A DNA stretch of 64,000 nucleotides from Pseudomonas frederiksbergensis (GCF_001874645.1 NZ_CP017886.1:5384501-5448500), one strand, 5' to 3'; shown: positions 36,358-45,646, numbered from the stretch's first letter. Made by a program: numbers and translations. Notes: generated from the sequence alone by a model not told the origin.

Positions 36358-36384
36358 GAGCCTGGCTCGGAGCCTGGCTCGGAG
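36358..36384. repeat. Two 12-bp direct repeats (GAGCCTGGCTCG) before bcsE
   Basis: GAGCCTGGCTCG occurs at 36358-36369 and 36370-36381, followed by a partial third GAG. Each unit is itself an inverted repeat around TGG. They lie 100-127 bases before the bcsE start. Confidence 0.85.
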
Positions 36385-36484
36385 CTCTAGTATCAGTCGT
36401 CAGCAAAATGACTCCCTTGCAAAGCTGTGCCGGGGAGTAGGTGCTGATCGCGCCGCATCCGGTTCAAAGGAAAGGGAGCTACAT

Positions 36485-38026
36485 TTGAGTCAGGTCACCT
36501 TAGGTATCCGCCACCTGCGTGATGAGCAGATCTTGTTGCGCGACGGCGGGCTTTATTGGGTGGCAGTGGATCGGGTGAGCGATTCTGCCGCGCTGGCGGT
36601 CCAGTGCCTGGCAGCGATGCCGGTCAATGCACGAGCAATGTTGGTGTGCTGCGAGCATTCAAGTCAGGACCTTGCCGAGAAGCTGGCGGCAGATACCGGT
36701 CCTGGTCAGCTGAAGCTGTTCGACATCAAAAAAGCCGACATCGGCCTGACTCTCAAATCGCTGGTCGGCGAACTGACCCGTGCTGCTCCGGTTGCCGGCA
36801 CGACCATTGTGCTGATGCTGCCGGACAGCGCATGGCAGAGCGACGTCGCGCCAGAGTTGCGGCATTGCTGCCTGTCCCTGAGGCAATGGCTGGACGGACG
36901 CCAATGCACCCTGTTGGTGATCAGCCATGGGCAGACGCATCAACTGCATGAGCGCTTGTTGCGGCTCAACGATACGATCTCCGGGCTCGCTCAACTCTAT
37001 CGCCGTGATGGTGGTATTCGTTATCAATTGCACTACTGGCACAGCGAACGGGGCGTATGCAGCGGGCAAGAGTTCGAGCTCGATTTGCAGGAGAACGGTT
37101 TTGCGCTATCGGTCAATGAGCAGGCCAATGTGCAACTGACCCATACCGATGACCAGCGAATCTACCTGACCCAGCGTTCGGTGCTTGAAGGCTCGCCGCC
37201 GTTGTCGGATCAGTGGAGGCTGTTCGAGAACCGCGAGGATTTGCTCCAGCAAGCCAGCCACGCTCGTGCGGCCAGCATCATCGTGGCCATCGACAGCAAC
37301 CTGCAGGTCGAAGAGTTGGCCCGTCAGATTCACGCCCTGCGCGAGCGCTGCGGCATCGCGCTGAAGATCATCGTACGCGAGATGGAGCCCTGCCTGCGTT
37401 ATCGGGACGAGCGTTTGCTGGTGTCCTGCGGTGCCAACATCACCGTGCCCTATGGGACGACGCTGGCGCACTTCTTCAGCATCATCGACAGTGCCCAGGG
37501 CCAGACCTGGCGCCGGAGCCGCACCACCGACTTCCAATCGCTATTCGAACGTCTGCGGCCGCCCGCCGAGCGCGGTCTGTTAACGCCCCGGGAATTCATC
37601 AGCATGGTGGAGCGCGTCTATAATGGCGCCTCTGGCGAAATCAGCCATCAACTGCTCCGACTGATACCGCGCGGTGGCCTGGAAATCGAGCAGTACCTGA
37701 ATCAAATCGGCTTGCGTCGTTTCGGTGACGTTGCCTGTGTGGTCGACGGTGCCTTTTATCTGTTCCTGTTTGCCTGTCGCGCGGACGGGCTGGAACCCGC
37801 CTTGGGGAATATCTGCCGGCTGGCCTGGCGTGATCTCTTCAGCGATTTCGAGATTCTCCCCGGCGTTGAAGCGTTGCCGCGCGAGGACTTCCTCACGGCG
37901 CCCTTGCTGCCTCCCACGTTCGTTCTGGCAGAAGAACGAACGGCCGGTAGCTCCGCCGAAGCCGCCGGGCGTGCTGCCTATTCGCCTCAATGCACCACAC
38001 TACCCATTACGGACCCCTGTTCATGA
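36485..38026 (+). CDS. bcsE: Cellulose biosynthesis c-di-GMP receptor BcsE
   Basis: BcsE binds c-di-GMP through its C-terminal GIL domain and stimulates cellulose export. The 513-residue protein has a degenerate N-terminal receiver or ATPase-like half and a GIL region in which R305-Y-R-D308 (LRYRDERLLVSCGAN) matches the RxxD c-di-GMP motif, followed by VPYGTTLAHFFSIIDSAQG. The C-terminal 200 residues match the conserved BcsE end (FERLRPPAERGLLTPREFI, LEIEQYLNQIGLRRFGDVAC). The start is a TTG at 36485 with GGGAG upstream; no in-frame ATG or GTG precedes it. It is the first gene of the collinear operon, and bcsF overlaps it by 4 bases. Confidence 0.9.
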   Translation: MSQVTLGIRHLRDEQILLRDGGLYWVAVDRVSDSAALAVQCLAAMPVNARAMLVCCEHSSQDLAEKLAADTGPGQLKLFDIKKADIGLTLKSLVGELTRAAPVAGTTIVLMLPDSAWQSDVAPELRHCCLSLRQWLDGRQCTLLVISHGQTHQLHERLLRLNDTISGLAQLYRRDGGIRYQLHYWHSERGVCSGQEFELDLQENGFALSVNEQANVQLTHTDDQRIYLTQRSVLEGSPPLSDQWRLFENREDLLQQASHARAASIIVAIDSNLQVEELARQIHALRERCGIALKIIVREMEPCLRYRDERLLVSCGANITVPYGTTLAHFFSIIDSAQGQTWRRSRTTDFQSLFERLRPPAERGLLTPREFISMVERVYNGASGEISHQLLRLIPRGGLEIEQYLNQIGLRRFGDVACVVDGAFYLFLFACRADGLEPALGNICRLAWRDLFSDFEILPGVEALPREDFLTAPLLPPTFVLAEERTAGSSAEAAGRAAYSPQCTTLPITDPCS

Positions 38027-38214
38027 GTTATTCCGAGCTGATCCAGGTGATTGGCCTCAGCAGCCTGCTGACCCTGGCACTGATCGTGGTACTGATCAGG
38101 TTTGGTCGCCATTTTCTGTCCGTTGTGCAGGGCCTCTTGCCCCCGCGTTACCTGAAATCCCGTGGCGTGCGTCGTCGCGCCCCTGTCCAGGGGGAGCCCC
38201 ATGAGCCGGTATGA
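38023..38214 (+). CDS. bcsF: Cellulose biosynthesis membrane protein BcsF
   Basis: This 63-residue protein has one membrane segment (LIQVIGLSSLLTLALIVVL) and a basic C-terminal half, the usual shape of BcsF. In E. coli, BcsF binds BcsE at the inner membrane and helps recruit it to the synthase complex together with BcsG. It lies between bcsE (ATGA overlap) and bcsG (14-base overlap), the expected position. A longer frame from 37990 exists, but its extra residues lie inside bcsE and lack a ribosome site. The small size makes motif evidence thin; gene order carries the assignment. Confidence 0.88.
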   Translation: MSYSELIQVIGLSSLLTLALIVVLIRFGRHFLSVVQGLLPPRYLKSRGVRRRAPVQGEPHEPV

Positions 38215-39829
38215 AGTCATTAACCCGGCGTCAGTGCGCGTCTGGCCGGGACTGGGTCCCTGGAATCTGTATTTCATCCTCAAGTTCGTACTGCTGTGGG
38301 CGGGTTACCTGAACCTGCAGGTCTTGCCTAACCTGGTATTCGCTGCGGCGTTGCTGCTGCCGTTGCCGCATCGTTATCTGCGCATCCTGCGCACAGTCGT
38401 TGCGATCCCCGTGGGCGTTGCGCTGTTTTATCAGGACACCTGGTTTCCTCCCTTCAGCCGCCTGCTGGCCCAGCCTGGTGTGCTGGAGTTCTCCGGTGCA
38501 TACGCGGTCGAGCTGGCGGGTCGTTTCATCGACTGGAACCTGTGTGCGCTGCTGGCTGTGCTGGTGGTGGTCTATGCCTTCGTCCGGCACTGGCTGCGCC
38601 TGACCACCCTGAGCGTGCTGGGTTTAGCCTGGCTGGCCGGCGCCAATGTGCTATCCCTGCACTCCGACAGCGAGCCGGTCGCGGCGCCGGCCAGTAGCAC
38701 CTCCGTGGCTGCGGTGAGCACGGCCGTCCCGGACAGCGCGACACTGGAAGCCTACCTGCAAAAATTCTATAGCACCGAGGCGGGGCGTCAGGTGGAGTTC
38801 AAGCCTGCGACTTCTGCTGTGCAGCCTTTCGACCTGTTGCTGATCAATATCTGTTCCATGGCCTGGGATGATCTGGAAGCCGTGGGCCTGCGCGATAACA
38901 CGCTGTTCCAGCAGATGGACGTTGTTTTCGACAGCTTCAACTCGGCCACTTCCTACAGCGGTCCGGCGGCCATCCGCCTGTTGCGCGCCAGTTGTGGGCA
39001 GGTACCGCACAGCAAGCTCTACGGCACAGCCCCGGAGCAATGCCTGTTGATGGACGATCTGAGCAAGCTGGGCTTTTCCAGCGAAGTGATGCTCAACCAC
39101 ACCGGGCAGTTCGAAGGCTTCCTTGACGAAGTCCGCGCCCAAGGTTCATTGCCGGGCCCCGCTGTGAGTACCAGCAAATTGCCGCGTGCACTGGTGGGCT
39201 TCGACGGTGCGCCGATCCTGCGCGATGCTCAGGTACTGGACACCTGGTGGAAGCACCGCGAAGCAGAAAAGAGCGATCGCGTGGCGCTGTTCTACAACAC
39301 CACCACCCTGCATGACGGCAACCGCATGCTGACCGCTGATGGCGGGACCAAGAGTGGCGATTACAAACCGCTTGCCCAGGGGCTGATCGATGACCTCAAT
39401 GGCTTCATAAAACAACTGGAGCTCAGTGGCCGTCGGGTGGTGGTGGTGATCGTGCCGGAGCATGGCGCGGCGCTGCATGGCGACCGCATGCAGATATCCG
39501 GCATGCGCGAGATCCCGAGTCAGTCCATCACCCACGTGCCGGTCGGCATCAAGCTGGTGGGCATGGGTCACAACCCCAATGCTGCACCCCTGCACGTTAC
39601 CGAACCGAGCAGTTTCCTGGCCCTGTCGGAACTCATCAGTCGCCTGTACAGCGCCCAACCCGAGGCGGATGGCCAGGGTCCTAGCTGGTCGGCCCTGCTG
39701 AGTAACCTGCCGCAGACGGCGGCAGTCTCTGAAAACGCTGGCACGGTGGTCGTTGACTACGGCGGAAAACCTTACATACGAATCAAGGAGAAAGCAGGAT
39801 GGCTGCCCTACCCACAGCGCTTCAAGTGA
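38201..39829 (+). CDS. bcsG: Cellulose phosphoethanolamine transferase BcsG
   Basis: BcsG transfers phosphoethanolamine from phosphatidylethanolamine to cellulose in the periplasm. The 542-residue protein has an N-terminal membrane part of about five helices and a C-terminal alkaline-phosphatase-type domain. Catalytic features are visible: C218 in LLINICSMAWDD, the nucleophile S253 in SATSYSGPAAIRLL with C218-to-S253 spacing of 35 as in E. coli, H371 in YNTTTLHDGNR, and E420-H421 in VIVPEHGAALHGDR. The transferase therefore looks functional, so the product is expected to be pEtN-cellulose. The ATG at 38201 has GGGGAG upstream. The next gene, bcsR, starts 31 bases before its stop. Confidence 0.93.
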   Translation: MSRYEVINPASVRVWPGLGPWNLYFILKFVLLWAGYLNLQVLPNLVFAAALLLPLPHRYLRILRTVVAIPVGVALFYQDTWFPPFSRLLAQPGVLEFSGAYAVELAGRFIDWNLCALLAVLVVVYAFVRHWLRLTTLSVLGLAWLAGANVLSLHSDSEPVAAPASSTSVAAVSTAVPDSATLEAYLQKFYSTEAGRQVEFKPATSAVQPFDLLLINICSMAWDDLEAVGLRDNTLFQQMDVVFDSFNSATSYSGPAAIRLLRASCGQVPHSKLYGTAPEQCLLMDDLSKLGFSSEVMLNHTGQFEGFLDEVRAQGSLPGPAVSTSKLPRALVGFDGAPILRDAQVLDTWWKHREAEKSDRVALFYNTTTLHDGNRMLTADGGTKSGDYKPLAQGLIDDLNGFIKQLELSGRRVVVVIVPEHGAALHGDRMQISGMREIPSQSITHVPVGIKLVGMGHNPNAAPLHVTEPSSFLALSELISRLYSAQPEADGQGPSWSALLSNLPQTAAVSENAGTVVVDYGGKPYIRIKEKAGWLPYPQRFK

Positions 39830-40041
39830 AGGCCGGGGTGCAGTCGCGTGCGGATCGTGCCGATGACATCGCCCGCCTGAAACTGGAGCTTGAGCTGCCC
39901 GAACTGGACTACGTGGACACGTCTGCGCAGATCGAAATGCAAAAGGCCCTGCATCGCTGGCCACTGCTGGCGGAGATGGATCGCCTGCAACCGGTGGTCC
40001 AGCCAATGATGCAGAAGTCCGAGCGGGAGACGCTGCCGTGA
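39799..40041 (+). CDS. bcsR: Cellulose biosynthesis regulator BcsR
   Basis: BcsR is a short cytoplasmic protein that forms a complex with BcsQ. The 80-residue product carries the family signature LPELDYVDTSAQIEMQKALH followed by RWPLLAEMDRLQ, which corresponds to the conserved LxxxDYxDxS...ALxRWPLLAE pattern of E. coli BcsR. It is about 18 residues longer than the E. coli protein at the N-terminus. The ATG at 39799 lies inside the end of bcsG with GGAG upstream, and the stop overlaps the bcsQ GTG as GTGA. Placement directly before bcsQ is typical. Confidence 0.85.
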   Translation: MAALPTALQVKAGVQSRADRADDIARLKLELELPELDYVDTSAQIEMQKALHRWPLLAEMDRLQPVVQPMMQKSERETLP

Positions 40042-40760
40042 CCTCCCTTAGTCTGCGTGGTCTGCGCGGCGGCGTCGGCACCAGTTCGTTGCTAGCGGCC
40101 ACTGGGCATGCATTGCATAGTCTTGGCGAGCGCGTGCTGCTGGTCGACATGTGCCCGGAGAACCTGCTTCGCCTGCACTTCAACGTCAGCGTCAGCGAAC
40201 CTGGCGGCTGGGCGCGCGCCATGATCGACGGGGAGGGATGGAACACTCAGGCCTGGACTGTGGAGCCGGGATTGAGCGTGTTGCCTTACGGCCGCCTGAA
40301 ACTGGAAGAGCAGGATCAAATCGAGCAGCACCTGCTAAACGAGTCGAATCTATGGCGCCGCCGACAGGCTAGCCTTGCCGAACACTTTGACTGGATCCTG
40401 TTCGATGTGCCCTTGCGACTGCCCGGTCATGCTCGTGTCGGACCCTGTGCGTTGAGCCTGCAGATTGTCGAGGCGGATGCCGCCTGCCATGTGCTGTTGC
40501 AGCAGGAAGAAGCCCCCAGCGAGCATCTGCTGATCAACCGCTTCGACCCGGTCAGCCAATTGCAGCGCGACCTGCTGCTGATCTGGCGCAAACAATATGG
40601 TGCCCGCCTGCTGCCACTCAACGTGCATCAGGATGAAGCCATGCGCGAAGCCCAGGCGTTCAAGAAACCGGTGGGTGCTTATGCCGAAGCCAGTCTGGCT
40701 GCCCAGGATGTGCTGAGCCTGGCCACCTGGTGCCTGACTCGACGCTTGGGGACGGTATGA
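40038..40760 (+). CDS. bcsQ: Cellulose biosynthesis MinD-like ATPase BcsQ
   Basis: BcsQ is a MinD/ParA-like ATPase that helps localise and assemble the synthase, and with BcsR binds BcsE. The 240-residue protein begins with a deviant Walker A segment, LRGLRGGVGTSSLLAATGHA, in which the usual lysine positions are Arg and Thr, as I recall for E. coli BcsQ. ERVLLVDMCPENLLRLHFNV is the switch I/Walker A' region, and DWILFDVPLRLPGH the Walker B region. It begins at a GTG (40038) overlapping bcsR and ends overlapping bcsA, so translation is coupled. Whether the altered loop still hydrolyses ATP is not decided by sequence. Confidence 0.88.
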   Translation: MTSLSLRGLRGGVGTSSLLAATGHALHSLGERVLLVDMCPENLLRLHFNVSVSEPGGWARAMIDGEGWNTQAWTVEPGLSVLPYGRLKLEEQDQIEQHLLNESNLWRRRQASLAEHFDWILFDVPLRLPGHARVGPCALSLQIVEADAACHVLLQQEEAPSEHLLINRFDPVSQLQRDLLLIWRKQYGARLLPLNVHQDEAMREAQAFKKPVGAYAEASLAAQDVLSLATWCLTRRLGTV

Positions 40761-43351
40761 TCGCTCGCGTTTTCCCTTATGTTCACCTGCGTCGGCGCTA
40801 TGACTGTGCGCCGCCCGTTGCGCTGCTGCTGGCGACAATGAGCGCCCTGGCGTGGTTACTGTTGCGTCTGGAGTCACCGAACTGGCGCGCTGTGCTCGAT
40901 CAGCCAAAGCGCTGGTATCCGCAACTGACCAACAAGGCACCGAGCCTGGGCGACCCGGTGCGCTATGCGGTGCAAAGCCTCTGGCTGCTGCTGGTTCGCC
41001 CAGACAGGCCGCGGGCGTGGACGCTGTCGACCCCGGCCTGGCTCAAGGCCGTCGGGGCGCTGTACCTGCGGCTATGGACGCGGATTGGCAAGGTGTTGGA
41101 AGAGTTACCCCGGCGCGCCGAGGCCAGCCAGCAGATTCGCCAGAGCAGCCGTTGGTGGAAAGGCCTGGACCGTCACAACCAACGATTGGTCAACGCGGCC
41201 ATTGGTGTCGTCGCCTTCATTTTTACGTTGCTGTGCATCACCGAGCCCTTCGGCTACGTCGCCCAGCTGGTATTCGTCTTGTTGCTGTGGGGCCTGGCCA
41301 TGCTGGTGCGGCGGGTTCCGGGACGCTTTCCGACGTTATTGATGGTGGTGTTGTCGACCATCGTCTCGTGCCGTTACCTGTGGTGGCGCTACACCTCGAC
41401 CCTGAACTGGAACCAGCCCCTGGATCTGGTGTGCGGGATGATCCTGCTGGTGGCCGAAACCTATTCTTGGGTGGTGCTGATCCTGGGGTACATCCAGACG
41501 TGCTGGCCCTTGGGCCGAAAACCGGCGCCGCTGCCGCGCGACACGCGCTTGTGGCCCAGCGTCGACCTGTTGATCCCGACCTACAACGAAGACCTGTCAA
41601 TTGTGCGGGGTACCGTGTACGCGGCCATGGGCATTGATTGGCCGGCCGACAAGCTGAACATCTGCATTCTCGACGACGGCAGACGCGAGAGTTTCCGCCA
41701 GTTCGCCGCCGAAGTAGGGGTGGGCTACATCACTCGCAGCGACAATCGTCATGCCAAGGCCGGTAACCTCAACCACGCGTTGAAGCAACTGAACGGCGAG
41801 CTGGTCGCCCTTTTCGACTGTGACCACATACCTGTGCGCTCATTCCTGCAAGTGACCACCGGGGGTTTTTTGCGTGATCCGAAACTGGCGCTGGTGCAGA
41901 CCCCGCACCATTTCCTGTCACCGGACCCTTTCGAGCGCAACCTCAATGTGTTCCGCGAGCAGCCCAACGAAGGCGAGCTGTTCTACGGGTTGATTCAGGA
42001 CGGCAACGACATGTGGAACGCGGCGTTTTTCTGCGGCTCATGCGCGGTGCTGCGGCGCAGCGCGCTGGACGCGATCGGCGGCTTTGCCGTCGAGACAGTT
42101 ACCGAAGACGCCCACACGGCGCTGCGCCTGCACCGCAACGGCTGGAACTCGGCCTATATCAAGGTGCCGCAAGCGGCCGGCCTGGCAACCGAAAGCCTGT
42201 CAGCGCACATTGGCCAGCGCATTCGCTGGGCCCGTGGCATGGCGCAGATCTTCCGCACCGACAACCCCTTGCTCGGAAAAGGCCTGAGCTTTTTCCAGCG
42301 CATCTGCTACGCCAACGCGATGATGCACTTTTTGGCCGGCCTGCCGCGCCTGGTGTTTCTGATGGCACCGCTGGCGTTTTTGTTCCTGCATGCCTACATC
42401 ATCTACGCCCCGGCGCTGATGATCCTGCTGTACGTGCTGCCGCACATGATCCACGCAAGCCTCACCAACTCGCGGATGCAGGGCGCCTATCGTCGGACGT
42501 TCTGGGGTGAGGTGTACGAGACCGTACTGGCCTGGTACATCGCGCGCCCCACCACCGTTGCACTGCTTAACCCCAAGAAGGGCAAGTTCAACGTCACCGC
42601 CAAGGGCGGCCTGATGGAGCAGAACCAGTTTGACTGGAAAATCGCCCAGCCGTACTTGCTACTGGCGTTGCTGAACATTGCCGGCCTGGGTTTTGCCGTC
42701 TGGCGTCTGATCTGCGGCCCCCGCGACGAGATCGTTACCGTTGTGGTGAGCATTCTCTGGGTGGCCTACAACCTGCTGATCATCGGGGGCGCCGTGGCGG
42801 TCGCCGCGGAAGTGCGCCAGGTTCGCCAGACCCACCGTGTATACGTCAAGTTGCCCGCTGCAGTGCGCCTTGAGAGTGGTCACTGTTACCCAGGCATGTT
42901 GCAGGACTATTCCGACGGTGGCGCAGGCATCCAGCTCGACACCTCGCTGTCGCTAGCGGTGGGCGGGAGCATCTCGCTGATGATGCAGCGCGGCACTCGT
43001 GAATTCCTGTTCCCGGGCTATATCAGCCGCAGCCACAAGAACTTCATCGGTATCAGCTTCACCGGCCTCAATGCACAACAGAAAATCGACTTTGTGCAGT
43101 GCACGTTTGCCCGCGCCGACGCCTGGCTCAATTGGAACGAGAACTTCACCCCGGATCGCCCGCTGCACAGCCTCGTGGACATTCTCAAACTTGGCGGCAC
43201 CGGTTACTACCGCCTCTACGAATACCTGCCTGCCTGGATCCGCCGCATCGCCGGCCCGCCTTTGCGAATGTTGCGCTGGGTGGTCAGTTTCCTGCCACGC
43301 ATGCCGGCGGCTGCCCCAATTCCCAACTCCCCATCAGTGAGCGCACCATGA
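40757..43351 (+). CDS. bcsA: Cellulose synthase catalytic subunit BcsA
   Basis: BcsA polymerises UDP-glucose into beta-1,4-glucan and moves the chain across the inner membrane. The 864-residue protein contains the family 2 glycosyltransferase motifs in order: D306-D307 (ILDDGRRESF), D354-x-D356 (ALFDCDHIPV), T449-E450-D451 (AVETVTEDAHTAL region) and Q487-RIRW491. The C-terminal PilZ domain has the c-di-GMP motif R690-QTH-R694 and D717-YSDGG, both intact, so activation by c-di-GMP is expected. Membrane helices flank the catalytic loop. I used the ATG at 40757, which overlaps the bcsQ stop as ATGA; a frame from 40730 lies inside bcsQ. It overlaps bcsB by 4 bases. Confidence 0.96.
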   Translation: MIARVFPYVHLRRRYDCAPPVALLLATMSALAWLLLRLESPNWRAVLDQPKRWYPQLTNKAPSLGDPVRYAVQSLWLLLVRPDRPRAWTLSTPAWLKAVGALYLRLWTRIGKVLEELPRRAEASQQIRQSSRWWKGLDRHNQRLVNAAIGVVAFIFTLLCITEPFGYVAQLVFVLLLWGLAMLVRRVPGRFPTLLMVVLSTIVSCRYLWWRYTSTLNWNQPLDLVCGMILLVAETYSWVVLILGYIQTCWPLGRKPAPLPRDTRLWPSVDLLIPTYNEDLSIVRGTVYAAMGIDWPADKLNICILDDGRRESFRQFAAEVGVGYITRSDNRHAKAGNLNHALKQLNGELVALFDCDHIPVRSFLQVTTGGFLRDPKLALVQTPHHFLSPDPFERNLNVFREQPNEGELFYGLIQDGNDMWNAAFFCGSCAVLRRSALDAIGGFAVETVTEDAHTALRLHRNGWNSAYIKVPQAAGLATESLSAHIGQRIRWARGMAQIFRTDNPLLGKGLSFFQRICYANAMMHFLAGLPRLVFLMAPLAFLFLHAYIIYAPALMILLYVLPHMIHASLTNSRMQGAYRRTFWGEVYETVLAWYIARPTTVALLNPKKGKFNVTAKGGLMEQNQFDWKIAQPYLLLALLNIAGLGFAVWRLICGPRDEIVTVVVSILWVAYNLLIIGGAVAVAAEVRQVRQTHRVYVKLPAAVRLESGHCYPGMLQDYSDGGAGIQLDTSLSLAVGGSISLMMQRGTREFLFPGYISRSHKNFIGISFTGLNAQQKIDFVQCTFARADAWLNWNENFTPDRPLHSLVDILKLGGTGYYRLYEYLPAWIRRIAGPPLRMLRWVVSFLPRMPAAAPIPNSPSVSAP

Positions 43352-45642
43352 GCCGCTACTTCAGCAAATCCCTTGTTGCCAGTCTGGCGCTCCTGGCCGC
43401 CGGTTGCGCCTTGGCCACCACCGCACCTGTTCCTGTTCCTGTTCCTGTCGCGCCGGCCGCGGTCAGCAACGTACCGAGTTGGAGCACCGCGTACAGCTTC
43501 GAGCAGTTGGGCCGTCCCGCCGACAGCCTGTTGCTGGGTATCCACAATAGCGACCAGATCGAATTCAGCCTGCGCCGCGATCGCATCGCCAGTGACGCGA
43601 AACTGCAGCTGGAGTACACGCCGTCGCCTTCGCTGCTGCCACAGACCTCGCATTTACGTGTGTACCTCAACGACGTGCTGATGAGCGTTGTGCCGATCGA
43701 GAAGGACCAGTTGGGTAAGAGGGTCAACCAATCGGTAGTCCTGGACCCGCGTCTGATTTCGGACTTCAACCGCGTACGCCTGGAGTTCGTCGGCCACTAC
43801 ACCGATATCTGTGAAGACCCGGCCAACAGCACGCTGTGGTTGAACGTGGGGCGCAGTAGTCAGATCCAATTGCAGGAACAGGCACTAACGCTCAAGAACG
43901 ACCTGGCTTATTTTCCGATGCCTTTCTTCGACATCCGAGGCCAGGACAAGCCGGTCATCAATTTGGTCTTCGCTGATGCGCCGACCCTGGGCGAGCAGCG
44001 TGCAGCCGGTATCCTGGCGTCCTATTTCGGCAGCCAGGCCGCTTGGCGTGGTGCACGGTTTCCCGTTCTGTTCGACCAGCTGCCGCCCGCCGATGAACAC
44101 CGTCGCGCCAAGTCGGTCATTGTCTTTGCCACCAACGATCATCGTCCGTCCTTCCTGGCTGACACAAACAAGTTCCCGGTGGTGGACGCGCCCGTTGTAC
44201 AGATGATCGACAACCCGCAGGATCCCTACAGCAAGATGTTGCTGGTGTTGGGTCGCAACGACGATGACCTGGCTGTGGCTGCCCGCGCCCTGGCCCTGGG
44301 CGCCGGCGCGTTCCGTGGCACGCACGTGACCGTCAACAAGGTCGAGCAGCTCAAACCTCGGGTGCCTTATGACGCGCCGAACTGGATGCGCACGGACCGC
44401 TCGGTACGCTTCGCCGAGTTGATCAAGTACCCCGAGCAGCTTCAGGCCAACGGTCTGCAGCCACGGTCCATCACCGTGGACGTGAATCTGCCGCCTGACC
44501 TGTTCGTCTGGCGTAACCAAGGGATCCCGCTGCAAACCAAGTTTCGTTACACGCCACCGTCGGTCAACGACGAGTCGCGCTTGACCATCAGCCTGAACAA
44601 CCAGTTCATCACCAGTCTGCCGCTGCTAAGCAAGACCGACAGCCGCCTGGAGGAGCTGCGCCTGGCGGTATTGTCCAACGAGTCGGCTAACCTCAGCGAC
44701 AAGCTGCTGGTGCCAGCGCTGAAGATTGGCGACCGTAATACCCTGCGTTTTGACTTCAACTTCGCCAGCACTTTCAGCAGTTCCCAGCGCGACCGTTGCC
44801 AGACTTCGCTGCCGGTGAACAACCAGGCCGTGATCGATGAAGAGTCGACCATTGACTTGTCTGGCTACTATCACTACATCGCCATGCCCGACCTGCGCGC
44901 CTTTGCCCGAGGCGGTTTTCCATACAGCCGCATGGCTGACCTGTCGGAAACCCTGGTGATGGTCCCGACCCACAGTCGCCCTGTGCAACTGAGTACGGTG
45001 TTCGAGACCATTGCCGGAATCTCTGCGCGCTCAGGCCTGCCAGCGTTTGGCCTGCGATTCTTGGACAACTGGGACGACGCCGGGGCGGATGCCGATCTGC
45101 TGGTATTCGGCGCTATGGCGCCGGGCGTGGGCGATGGTGCCGATGCCAATCTGGTGCTGGACAAGACGCGTGCCTGGCTACTCAAACCGTCCAATGAGCG
45201 GAGCGGCCAGTCGGCCCGTGCCGGCCAGTTCAGCGATGAACGCGACCTGGGTGCCAACCGCGTCGAAGTCAGTGCCCAGGCACCGATCGCCGCGATCGTC
45301 GGCTTGCAGTCGCCGTATCACCAGCAGCGCAGCATTGTGGCCTTGCTGGCGAGCGATGACGCCGATTACCAACTGCTGCGCGACACCTTGGGCGACTCGG
45401 GAAAAATGGACGCCGTTGCCGGTTCCGTGACGCTGATTCGCAGCAGTGGCGTAGACAGCAGTTGGGTGGGCCAGCAGTACTTCGTCGGCCACCTTCCGTG
45501 GTGGCTGCTGCTTTGGTACCAATTGTCCGAGCACCCGATCCTGCTGGCGGTCATGGCCACCATCAGTGTGCTGCTGACAGCGTTCCTGCTGTGGCGCGCA
45601 CTGCGTTGGGCCGCCCGTCGTCGCCTGGCTGGTCAGGAGTAG
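43348..45642 (+). CDS. bcsB: Cellulose synthase periplasmic subunit BcsB
   Basis: BcsB is the large periplasmic partner of BcsA that guides the emerging glucan; its C-terminal helix is needed for BcsA activity. The 764-residue protein has a signal segment with a possible lipobox (LALLAAGCALATT), a Pro-Val repeat, two pairs of carbohydrate-binding and flavodoxin-like domains (for example YTDICEDPANSTLWLNVGRS and FASTFSSSQRDRCQTSLPVN), and a C-terminal membrane helix (PILLAVMATISVLLTAFLLW). The start at 43348 overlaps bcsA as ATGA; the longer frame from 43099 runs within bcsA. Family length is typical. Confidence 0.95.
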   Translation: MSRYFSKSLVASLALLAAGCALATTAPVPVPVPVAPAAVSNVPSWSTAYSFEQLGRPADSLLLGIHNSDQIEFSLRRDRIASDAKLQLEYTPSPSLLPQTSHLRVYLNDVLMSVVPIEKDQLGKRVNQSVVLDPRLISDFNRVRLEFVGHYTDICEDPANSTLWLNVGRSSQIQLQEQALTLKNDLAYFPMPFFDIRGQDKPVINLVFADAPTLGEQRAAGILASYFGSQAAWRGARFPVLFDQLPPADEHRRAKSVIVFATNDHRPSFLADTNKFPVVDAPVVQMIDNPQDPYSKMLLVLGRNDDDLAVAARALALGAGAFRGTHVTVNKVEQLKPRVPYDAPNWMRTDRSVRFAELIKYPEQLQANGLQPRSITVDVNLPPDLFVWRNQGIPLQTKFRYTPPSVNDESRLTISLNNQFITSLPLLSKTDSRLEELRLAVLSNESANLSDKLLVPALKIGDRNTLRFDFNFASTFSSSQRDRCQTSLPVNNQAVIDEESTIDLSGYYHYIAMPDLRAFARGGFPYSRMADLSETLVMVPTHSRPVQLSTVFETIAGISARSGLPAFGLRFLDNWDDAGADADLLVFGAMAPGVGDGADANLVLDKTRAWLLKPSNERSGQSARAGQFSDERDLGANRVEVSAQAPIAAIVGLQSPYHQQRSIVALLASDDADYQLLRDTLGDSGKMDAVAGSVTLIRSSGVDSSWVGQQYFVGHLPWWLLLWYQLSEHPILLAVMATISVLLTAFLLWRALRWAARRRLAGQE
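43426..43448. repeat. CCTGTT hexanucleotide repeat in bcsB
   Basis: Nearly four copies of CCTGTT encode alternating Pro-Val just after the BcsB signal segment. Length variation by slippage would add or remove Pro-Val pairs without a frameshift. Confidence 0.9.
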
Positions 45643-45646
45643 TCGG

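Larger units (their letters stand above)
35827..36484. other. Divergent intergenic region with several small repeats, upstream of the bcs operon
   Basis: This 658-base stretch separates the DUF2946 gene (minus) from bcsE (plus) and is more A+T-rich than its surroundings around 36000-36200. It holds a triple 13-base tandem repeat (35946-35984), a stem-loop TTTCGCCA/TGGCGAAA at 36082-36103, a TTGACA at 36133-36138 without a good -10, and two 12-base direct repeats near 36358. No accepted gene was found. The bcs promoter must be here but cannot be placed. Confidence 0.6.
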
